Origin: Molanna angustata
Taxonomy: Eukaryota; Arthropoda; Insecta; Trichoptera; Molannidae
Reading direction: 5' to 3'
DNA: 64,000 nt
Assembly: GCA_963576475.1 (NCBI GenBank)
Contig: OY754981.1
Location: 32,216,132 to 32,280,131, forward strand
The translations under genes were made by a program, and so were the position numbers. This document shows positions 1 through 9,600 of the stretch, piece after piece. How positions within the stretch are numbered: position 1 is the first letter of the stretch; the number at the start of each line of letters is the position of its first letter. The notes below the pieces were generated by a model. The model did not search any database, had not been told where the DNA came from, and saw nothing but the letters and a program-made list of their open reading frames with translations.

Positions 1-175
1 TGTAGAGGCCGCCCCAGAAACAACTATATAGACCAGATAATTTGGTGACGTGCGCTGTAGCAGCTACAAAGAGATAAAGAGACTGGCGGACGATAGAGTT
101 AAGTAGAAAATGGAGTGTTTGGTGCAGACCAATCATAGGATTGTGACCCAGAAGAAGAAGACTCGATATTGTAAA
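1..175 (+). mobile_element. LINE 3'-end fragment
   Basis: Translation in one frame, with stops, resembles the C-terminus of a non-LTR retrotransposon polyprotein: an RGRP start, then a conserved block ending in GADQS and an acidic tail encoded by GAAGAAGAAG. The same block occurs twice at 62668-62970 in better condition. It is a degenerate, 5'-truncated copy cut by the window edge. Confidence 0.5.
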
Positions 176-261
176 CAATATCGAGTAAATGAGAAGGAAG
201 ATCATTGAATTTGGGTGTTAGTACGAGCATTGTGAATTCCAAATGTATTCTGAAATATAAC

Positions 262-700
262 TAGTTGCATGTAACACATGAGATACAACTGTCGATGGTG
301 TTAGTATGTATATAGAGTGTAAGAATTTGTAAAAATCCATGTATTTTTTAAAATATAAAAAGTGAACAGGAGAGGTCGCGTTGTAGGCATTTAAACAGAA
401 ATTTGTCATAAAAATTGTTTTACTTAATAAATTTTTTTGAGATAACGAGATTTGTACAAATTTTCAGCGTTATAGCTTTTATGGTTTTTGAGATATATGA
501 AAAATGAAATTAAAATTCAAAAGCTGATAACCCCTGATTGAAACAATAATTCTGTGTACAAAAGTTTTGTAGGCCTAAAATTTTAAAAATATTGTCCACT
601 AATGCATACATTCTCTCACACGGGACTTAGATTAATACTGTCAATTTATTATGAGAAATAAATTCTCTTAAATAAATCAACAGTTTGAAAAAGGTTACAA
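262..700 (-). mobile_element. ACTGTCGAT-ended repeat family, old copy A
   Basis: This is the oldest of four copies of one dispersed family (others near 4765-6371, 34103-35122 and 59641-60484). Shared landmarks are the end sequence tagttgcatgtaacacatga, the ACTGTCGAT box, the stretch around aaaagttttgtaggccta and the distal imperfect hairpin. This copy is shortened and diverged. It has no coding capacity. Confidence 0.5.
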
Positions 701-899
701 AAAATAATGTTTAATCAAATAAACTATTTATTTATAAAAATAGATATTTGATTTTTTTCCAATATTTGTATTACATTATACATTCTAATATTTGACAGTC
801 TTTTTTTAAGGGCAGCAACACCTGTGATAGAAATCAATTTACGTATTTATAAAAAGGTATATATACAATTAACTTAAATTGAAAAGTTATTAGGTACGG

Positions 900-1055
900 T
901 TGACAAGTACGTCATACGTTATGTGACTTCCCCTTTCTGCGTCACTGGTTATGCAAAATGTTGCTCGTTAAGGGAGCAATTTTTTCACATTTTTTTTGCT
1001 CGTTATGCGAATTACTCATTATGAGAGGGGCTCGTTAAGAGAGGTTCCATTGTAC
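900..1055 (-). mobile_element. Possible pogo/Tigger-like element end
   Basis: Read on the minus strand the segment begins TGGAACCTCTCTTAACGAGC and repeats GCTCGTTA-type words, a style typical of pogo/Tigger terminal repeats. Only one end is recognisable, so boundaries are uncertain. The preceding 700-900 is AT-rich with nothing recognised. Confidence 0.3.
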
Positions 1056-2700
1056 TATCATAATTTCTAATGAAATTTTTTTGAAAAAAAATAATTTAGA
1101 TAGTTTGGGTATTAATAAAGAAAAATATACCTTAACTTTTTGATAACGTTTGTTATAGCCGAAAAACAGTGTTGTCGAAAAACAATAATTTTTAATTTTT
1201 TCCGCGGCAACATTTTGACGGAAGACTACTAGCGCCCCTGACGGCGTGAGAGAACGACAAGGAAGCTTATAGCCAACGCGTCAGTGACGCGCTCTCTTGG
1301 CATTCAACTCTGGTGGAAGACGGACGGCTTGTTCTGACGCCGTCATCGGTCGACACATGCTCCCGATGGCGGCCATATTTTCGACGGCGCAGGAGGTCTG
1401 CTTGACAGGACACGTCACGCGCATGGACGCTGATGGTGCCCCAGAACCAAGATGAGGGCATCAACAGGACAGGAGGTTGGAGGCAGAGCGCAGTGTGGGG
1501 CCACCGCGTAGGGAACGCGGCGGCTCGCAGATTGGACCACGAAGGGCAATCCGTGTCGTCTGGAGCGTCGGTTTGCCTCCGGTGAGGCCCCAACTGGTAT
1601 GCCACCTCTGTCGAGATGCGCCGTCATAGCGTGTCGTGGGGCACAGAGCCAGCCATGGGTGACGGTCTGGAGGAGGAGATCAGGAGGAGAAGAAGAAACC
1701 ACGCCGAGTACGACAAGGACCTGCCAGCCTGACGCAGAGGCTGGGCCCCACCGATCTACCGTCACCACGTGGAAGACAGTGACATGCCTGGAGTAAGGAT
1801 GTCGCTGTACCCTGGGACGGTATATTCTGGTCGGCGTCTTTTCGTGTGTTCGCGTGTGTTTGACAGTTCGTTTCGGTAGATGCCACGTGTTTTTATTTGT
1901 TGTCTGTTGTTTTTTTTTTTATTATTTTTTTATTGCCATGGACCAACTAAACTGATATTTTGAATAAATGCGCCGTACTACTACAATTTCATAGTGTCAC
2001 CATCATTTGTCTCCTTTTCTTCCCCACACCTTGGCTTGATGTTTCCTCGTGGTAGACGAGAGGTCTCATCACGTTCTGTATAAATTCTTGTAGAAAAATA
2101 ATGGCATACCCCGATATTCAACATTTATCTTATATTTTTAATAAACTATAAGGTGTAGAGCAATATATTTTTTTTTTAAATTAAAAGACAAAAATATCTG
2201 GAAAAATATGTCATGACGTTGCAGTAATGCTTCAGGTTTAGTAAAGAATCTTAAAAAACATTTATTTTCCATTCAGCGCCATTGCGATATAAACGTATTT
2301 TTAGTTTATTTAATTAACCTGATGCATTAATGCAACGTTACAATATATTTTTCCAGATATTTTGTTCTTCTTTAATATAAAAAAAAATATATAACTCTAT
2401 ACCTTTATAGTTTTTTAGAAATATAAGATAAATGTCAAAAATCGGGGTATGCTTATTATTTTTCTACAAGAATATATACATTCATACCATCGCGTCATGT
2501 TCCTTGCGAAGGCAGAGAGAACCGAACGCCACATCTTTATATCCTGGCACAAATATATACAGAACATGAATAAAAAGTTAAGGTATATTTTTCTTTATTA
2601 ATATCCAAACTAAGTTATTTTTTTCAAAATGATTCATATTGTAGTAATGTTGCAATATCAAATTTAAAAAAATAGGTACGTTGGCAGCAGTCACCCCCTT
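1045..2700. mobile_element. Foldback element with GC-rich core
   Basis: Two nested inverted repeats are visible. About 1045-1145 is the reverse complement of about 2570-2665, sharing AAGGTATATTTTTCTTTATT. About 2083-2230 is the reverse complement of about 2330-2480, sharing ATAAGATAAATGTC-type words. Between them, 1200-1900 is much richer in G+C than its surroundings and includes an AATAAA at about 1964. The right end (GTACGTTGGCAGCAGTCACC) matches an end of the MITE at 48555-48852. Open frames in the core (up to 117 codons) show no family resemblance, and I call no gene. Confidence 0.45.
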
Positions 2701-2707
2701 AATAGTG

Positions 2708-2855
2708 TTTACAGTCTATATCTGTGATACGATAAATATCATAAGTCACCAAAAAGTGGCAACTTGTTATTGAGTGCTTGTTAAATTAATATTTGACATA
2801 GCACATGTTAGTTGCCCAAGAAGAAGCGATACAAAATAAAATGCATTTCAAATAC
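2708..2855 (+). mobile_element. SINE body and tail, headless
   Basis: It contains the words GTGGCAACTTGTTATTG and TAGTTGCCCAAGAAG, which also occur at 29129-29217, 35690-35925 (reverse) and 50100-50300, where a tRNA-like head with a B box precedes them. Here the head is missing or decayed. Confidence 0.5.
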
Positions 2856-4229
2856 ATTGAAATCTGATTGTAAACTTTTTCAGAATCATAATTGTTATAA
2901 AATTTTCACCAGCTATTTAATTTTCATTACACGAATACAATGTTCTTTTTTTTAAAAGGAATAAATTTGTCCTTGTAATAATTACATATAATTTTTAATA
3001 CATGAATGAATATATTGAAATATCTTTCAGACTTATAACTTATTATCTTCGTCACTAATAATGAAAAAATTAAGATACACCCGTAAACACCCGATTCCTA
3101 TTTCCTATCTCTTCCCAGTCCTCATCTTTTAGTTTAAGTTTATTTTTTGATCATGATTTCCATCACTATTTTATTATTTATTTCAGTCATAATTTTTATT
3201 AAAAACTATCATCGTAATACACATTGTTTCTTACATAAATAACTTGATTTAGTAGGAAGTAATTACCGAATCTCAATACTAGACAAGTGTACAACAAGGG
3301 AAATAAATAAATTATTATCAATTAAAACTGAAAAAGTTGGATACATTAAAATTTCTAGTTAATTTGTCCTGCACAGCCGCTTATGGAGTTGATCAAAATT
3401 AGATTCAGACTTTAGGAATCTTTTAGATTAAAATTAATTGATTGTTGATTAATACAAAAAATAATGACGATTTCATACTAAACATTGATTTCAACGAATT
3501 TTTATGATTGAATGTAGATTAGATTATGTTCGAGTAATGATTTATACATTTTCAAGATTCAGACAAGATAGGAATGTATTAAGATCATCACACAAGTAGC
3601 CCTGCATATGACATTTTATATTGGATACGTCAATATAATTTAATTTAATAATTTTCTTAAAAATAAACAGCTTCCAGTCACAGGACACCAATAATAATAT
3701 ATAAAATAATTTATTAATTGTGAAAACTGTAGAAGATTACGAGGAATACATTTGCATAAGATAAAGGGCTTTAAATTCCTTTAAAAACAGATGGTGATTC
3801 CCTTGTAGTGTAACCGTTTATGATCTATTATCCGTAATAAGTAAGTCGGTGAGGGACATTATTGTAGATGTATGTATGTAATTTACCAATCTCGATAATA
3901 ATTTCTGGATATCTTATCTTAGAAGTTGTCTCGCAATTGAGTGTCACATCATTATTCCTCTATCTTCATAGAAACTCTACTGTCTCTTAGTTTCAAGAAT
4001 AACTTGGGGCCAATGAATAGAATAATCCTGAAACATAAACGGGAATATTTCATCATGTGCATTATTTACATTCAATTAGATGGTATAAAAATAATTAGCA
4101 AGCAATATTACAAAATATTTCATTTCTTTAAAACATTTTCTAAAATAGGAAAATACTTATGCTACATGTAAATGGTATTTATCAAGGCAGGTTTTGATTA
4201 TATTTTGATATATAACAATGATTCATTAA
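2856..4229. other. AT-rich stretch without a recognised feature
   Basis: There are only short open frames (longest 76 codons at 3941-4171) with low-complexity AT-driven composition. No splice-bounded coding exon or clear repeat boundary was found. Confidence 0.5.
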
Positions 4230-4705
4230 TGAGTCTAAGTACTCTACTGCCAGCACTCTTCTTTCAATAGTGCATACTCAGAGTTATCAATAAGAAGTCA
4301 TTCAGATATAGCCCTTTTTAAATCTTTCAAAGTTCTGGATATACGACAACTGTACACTAATCATGTATTTATTTTTCAAAAACGAATCTAACTTCACTAA
4401 ACTTTTTACATTTATTGCACCACAAATGTATAACAAACTGCCATCGGCACTTAAGGGTTAAAAAACTCAAAATGTCCGGTACAACGTGGCTACTTGAAGT
4501 AGGTAGACATCAAAATGAAATAAAAGTTTCAGCAATAATAATGTAACTAATGTCTTTCTTACTGTGTTTTTGGTGGTTTGTTATTTGTGTTTTATTTTAT
4601 TGTTAAGGTTTTCATTTTCTTTTTCTTGTTGTTTGTTTTATTTTATTGATTTTTTTTTCTGTATAATATGTATGTGTAATATTTTAAATTAGGTAATAAA
4701 AATAT
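4230..4705 (+). mobile_element. LINE reverse-transcriptase C-terminal fragment
   Basis: Around 4405-4500 the plus strand reads a block with PQMYNKLPSAL followed by TWLL. This is the signature found just before the end of Jockey/CR1-type polyproteins (hydrophobic-P-x-x-Y/F-N-x-LP, then a K-W-L motif). Stops and frameshifts interrupt it. AT-rich sequence with AATAAAA at about 4695 follows, consistent with a retrotransposon 3' end. Confidence 0.5.
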
Positions 4706-4764
4706 AATAACTTTGCAAACTATACAGGTAGTTGCTTTAGAACAGACTCTGTCTAGTGAAGCAG

Positions 4765-6371
4765 TAATCCAACTGTCGATTTGTTCAGGAGAACTTTGTT
4801 CTCTTAACATATCGACAATGTTTCAAGCCAGGATACGCGAGAATTGTATGCAGAGGTCTACTTTTTTCACGGCTTTTCCAACTTTGAAGTCAAAAAACAC
4901 CAACTAGGGTCTTCGCAGCATATATGTTCCATACACGGATTTACTCAGAATTCGGAGTAGAACATTTCGTGTGTCTGTGTGTGTGTGTCCGTCCCCCCTT
5001 TATAACTTTTGATCCGCTCAATTTACAGAGTCCTAAATTTCAGAATATATAAACAGTTATAGGCCTACAAAACTTTTATACTCAGAATTTTGAATTTTTG
5101 TTTCAGTCAGGGGTTATCAACTTTTGAATTTTTACTTTACTTTTCCATATACAGTGGTACCTTGACATACGAGTGCCCCAACATACGAGTTTTTCGAGAT
5201 ACGAGCTGGCGAGCGAGTGATTTTTTGCTTTGAGTTACGAGCGAAATTCGAGATACGAGTTCGGTTTAGCAGGTCAGAGGAGGAGGAGGTTATTTCTACA
5301 AGTGAAATAAAGGAGATCTTAGGAATGTGGGAGAGAGTTTCACAGTTCGTGGAAAAGAAACACCCAGAAAAAGTTGCAACAGGTCGTGCATCTGATCTTT
5401 TTAATCGACACTTGCCTAACTCATTTCCGGAACATTCTGAGAGGGAGGAAGAAACAAACCTCCTTGGACATGTTTTTTTCTAAACGGCCTACAGGTGAAA
5501 GCGAAAAAAATGTAGCGAAAAAGGCAAAGACCAGTGAGGATATCTAATTTATTTCTTTACATTCTCTTTTTTGTTTTTGTACAGTAAATATTGGACATTT
5601 ATACATACGTTTTTACTATTCAAAACCACGTAACAAAAAAAACTGGGTTGACATTTTGGGGGATGGAATGGATTAATGGTAGTTCAATTGTTTTGTATGG
5701 GGAAATTTGCTTCGAGATACGAGTAATTCAAGATACGAGCAAGGTTGCGGAACGAATTAAACTCGTATGTCGAGGTACCACTGTATCTCAGAAACCATAA
5801 AAGCTAGAACGCTGAAAATTGCTAAAAATATAGACAAATACAAAATCTCAAATTAGTTTTTTCAAAAATATTCCAGGGTTTCTCAAACATTTTTTATTAA
5901 GAAAAATATTTTTTTTATGATAAATTTATGAGTGTAACTGCCTATATTTCCAATTTTTTTAAAAATATTGAAAAAAGCCGAAACACCCCAACTAGATAAT
6001 TTTATTTTCTATGAAAAATATTAACATTGTAGTAGTATATCTCAAATTTTTTTTAACAATTTTTATAAAAATTGAATTTAGTGACGACATTGCTTCATAC
6101 AATTTGTATGGCAGTAGCCTACACACAATATCTAAGAAGACTAAATAGTTTGATACTTAAATATCCAAACATACATACATACCATCATGCTGTTTTCATA
6201 TTCCGGGTAGGAGAAAAGGACTGACCTTCATACTGTCCTATCTTGACATACATACCTACATGTGTTGTATAGAAAACAAAATATCTTAAAATATTCGATA
6301 ATTCGGATTTAAGTGTTTATAGTTTGGTACTTATTCTTCAACTTTACATACTATCGCTATCGACAATACTT
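4765..6371 (+). mobile_element. ACTGTCGAT-ended repeat family, copy B
   Basis: The left end is CCAACTGTCGATTTGTTC near 4769 and the right end is CGCTATCGACAATACTT. This right end lies directly beside the stop codon of the dehydrogenase gene, so it probably supplies that gene's 3' UTR on the minus strand. A Tigger-like element is nested at 5152-5783. The interior matches copies C and D, including a segment (about 6165-6260) that resembles a LINE 3' tail in reverse. No transposase is encoded, so it is non-autonomous. Confidence 0.6.
5152..5783 (+). mobile_element. Tigger/pogo-like deletion derivative
   Basis: The terminal inverted repeats are near-perfect: CAGTGGTACCTTGACATACG at the left and its counterpart ending GAGGTACCACTG at the right. 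A TA dinucleotide flanks each side, the Tc1/mariner-pogo hallmark. Copy D of the host repeat (near 60335) shows the equivalent unoccupied site. The interior keeps a piece of transposase tail (about 5270-5480): acidic EEEEV, then I-K-E-I-L, a helix with W-E-x-V, E-K-x-H-P-x-K and D-L-F-N. This resembles the C-terminus of TIGD1/Tigger1 transposases. The catalytic domain is absent. Confidence 0.8.
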
Positions 6372-6680
6372 CTATTTATAATTACTTAAATACCTTCTCA
6401 AAATATTTGGAAAGTAACAATGCAGGTATGTAAATGGAACGACAGGAAATACGGCCACCCACGGTTCTTCAACTTTATTAGCGAGACATACGGCAAACAG
6501 ATGACCACATCTCTCTCCGGTCATTCTCTTGTCCTTGGAGTGAATTGTCTGACCAAACTTTTCCCCCATTTTATCTGTGAAGCTCTCTTGCAAGAAGTTT
6601 GTAAACGTCGGTCCGGGACAGAAGACTGTGACCGATAAGTTCTTCCAAAACTTTTCAGCTCGCAAAGAATTGTAATAACC
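6372..6680 (-). CDS. DHRS7-like: DHRS7-like terminal coding exon
   Basis: It is 309 nt after acceptor TATTTCAG. It begins with the helix that follows the active site, then CPGPTFTN and the family C-terminal region, stop TAG at 6374-6372. The last 72 nt of this exon recur without indels at 59760-59831 inside a transposon copy. Confidence 0.9.
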   Translation of the reverse strand, partial: GYYNSLRAEKFWKNLSVTVFCPGPTFTNFLQESFTDKMGEKFGQTIHSKDKRMTGERCGHLFAVCLANKVEEPWVAVFPVVPFTYLHCYFPNILRRYLSNYK

Positions 6681-9600
6681 CTGAAATATAATAACCAATA
6701 ATAACATTTTATACTTCTTTTTAAGAACATTTCGTCCAATATTGGATGTTCTGTGTTACAAAATTATATACCCACACACCAGGATCGTTTCACCTAAAAA
6801 GGCAATACATTCAGAATGGGTGGTGGTACCAAACTGGTCGGTAGCCTTGGGTGAAAATCAAGGGATTATATTGTACCAACTGAGTCAAAATTTTATCACC
6901 AAAGATTGATTGGTAAAATCAAGAGATTGTTTTTTTTAATTTTTTTTTATACATAGTAAAATTTTTAATAAACATATAGTCAACCATCAAAACCCTCAGA
7001 ATTTATCTGAGGTTGACGAGTTATTTGGTAGTTTTAATAAACATAATCAACCTACGTCAGCCGAGCAACTCAAAGGGCATGCTCTTAGAGCACATAGCTG
7101 TCCTTCGGACCTCAGCATGTACATTTTCAATGTATTTTTTATTATTTAGATGCTTGTTGATTTCATTTGTAAATCGACTTAATAGCTATGAGGTACTTCT
7201 TTTTTTTTTGGAAGCCAAATTGGTTTTTATTAATAATCTTATTTTTTCCATGTTACCCCAATTAACTGAGTCAAAATTTGCTCATCAAAGATAATCGGTA
7301 ACTGTTAGTCATACTTACATGTAATGCTTGTTTGGTTGCTGTGTATGATCCAGAATACGGTGCTGGAACAACACCAGCTATACTGGAAGTCAGAGCTACG
7401 TGACCCTCTCCTTTAGCTAAGAAATATTTCACAGCGATCCTCGTTAAGCTAATCACGCTGAAAACGTTCAAATCAAACATGCTCTTGTCAACGTCAATTT
7501 CAATATTTTCCCACAGCGCCCTCTGTGATCTGCCAGCGTTGTTAACCAGAATGTCCAGACTCCCAAAGTGCTCTATAACTTTGTCAAACAACTTTTGATG
7601 TTCATCAATTGCCGTCACGTTAAAAGGAAGAACCAAAATATCATTTTCAGAAAGTTTCCCATTTGAGATCTCTGAAATAGCAAATATAATTAAGTTTAGT
7701 ATGAATTATGCAAATTATAACATTTATTAATGTCCTTTATGTACACTTAAATTTTCCCTTCGAAATAACGTATTTCTTAGCTACAAAACCTCGTTTTTAA
7801 ATAACGTATTTCATAGCTACAAAACCTCATTTTTAAATTGTTTTTCATCCTATTTCCGTCCACTCCTGAATAAAGATCTCCTCTTGTACTGTTCTGTGCA
7901 TTTTTAAGTTACTTGAAAAAAAGTGCTATTTTTCCTTGGAACTATTTTCAAATAACTGCAATTCTTCGTCGTTAATTTAACAACAATGATCTATCTTGTT
8001 AATAAATCTATATAGTTGGCACAGTCATACACATTTGGTATTACCATCACAAAAAAATTGCTTTTAATTTAATAATAATAACGAACACTTCCATGCACCC
8101 TGCACAAGTGACGAGTTTATTGCCGTATGGCAATTTCTTCCAACTGACCAGTGTTTCCAGCCCAGAGAAGCAACATTAACGTGAGCAACATTTACTTGAT
8201 AGCTTGTAATTCATTCATTAAAATTAACCTTTGGTAAGAATGGAAGGAGGCGAATCTATTTTTAACGTAATTATGAATTTCCAATGCTGCATTATCATTT
8301 TTTTTAATTTATAATAATTATTAAAGTGTATCATCAATTTTAATTTATTTCGCAATAAAAAATAAGTTGTATTTACATACAAACAAAATAATATGTGTGA
8401 CCTACTTTTATATAATAAACAAACATCAATTTATTAATAGGTACAATAAAACATACTTAGGCAATCAGTCTTTACTCTCTCAAGTTCATTTTGTCTTCGT
8501 GATGATAAAACTAGTTTGGTACCGACTGTAGCGCATGATCTTGCTAAATGTTCTCCAATACCACTTGATGCTCCCGTTATCCAGATAACCTTTCCAGAGA
8601 GCTCATCTGCAATACAAAAAGAAACTTCATGATGCAATTAGGTATCTTTACATGGCTAATTATTGCAATGAACAATAAAGATGACAGAATAAGAAATAAG
8701 AATTTCTTTAAATTTTTAATAAACATAATATAAAACGTTTATAACTTAATTCCACTGTTTATATTACTACTTCAAAATGTGCTTAGCACGAAACCGGTTG
8801 TAGTCTAAATAAACAGTGAAATATAGTTATAAACATTTTTTATTTTTAATGTAAAAATAAAAAATGTAAAAATTTTAAAAAATTTTAATGGAATTCCATC
8901 AATAACTTTCGACCAAAAAATTAAATCTATGAAATAAGAGCTGAGTAGAATTTTTTTTTTTTATTTATTTGGAAACTTAACAGCTATACATTTATAATAC
9001 TTAATTTCAAATGAGAATACAAAATAAATAGCCAATTATAAAGTTTCACATATTTAAATTATTATAATTATATTATTGATGTTGGTTGGGTAGTCTAGTA
9101 TTGTAAGATGGTGAGTGTATGTGGGGGAAAGGGAAGGGTAATGGATATAGGAAAGCGTTGATAAGGAAGGGATGAATGTTTAAGGAAAGTAGGTTTGATT
9201 TTTAACCAGTAATATTACCAATAACTGCGCGTAATTGGCGTTTCATCGATGTCTGTGTGGAGTTAAATATATCAGGTTGGGGGTCAAGACTATTGTAATA
9301 ATTTAAGCATCTGTTGACATAATTATTCTGTGCGTAATTTGTTCTGCAGTATGGTGTATAGAAAAGGTGATTTTGGCGTGTTGTTTTCATGGGGCAGTTG
9401 AAAGAAATTTTTTGGAGTAGGTAAGAGCTGTCTACAAGGTTATTAAGTATTTTATAAAGCAGATAGACATCGGATATCTTTCTTCTTTTTTCAAGTGATA
9501 TAAACCCATGTAATTTTAAAGATTGGTCATAATCATGGCGGTAAATTTTTTTTTCTAAAATTAAGCGTTTTAACAAACCTTCTCTGAATCCTCTCAATTC

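Noticed and set aside
1267..1886. Several frames of 65-117 codons in a GC-rich stretch
   Set aside because: They overlap on both strands, as expected from stop-poor GC-rich DNA. No recognisable domain, and the stretch lies inside a foldback element.
6420..6638. 72-codon plus-strand frame overlapping the dehydrogenase
   Set aside because: Antisense shadow of the terminal coding exon, which has intact SDR motifs and splice sites.
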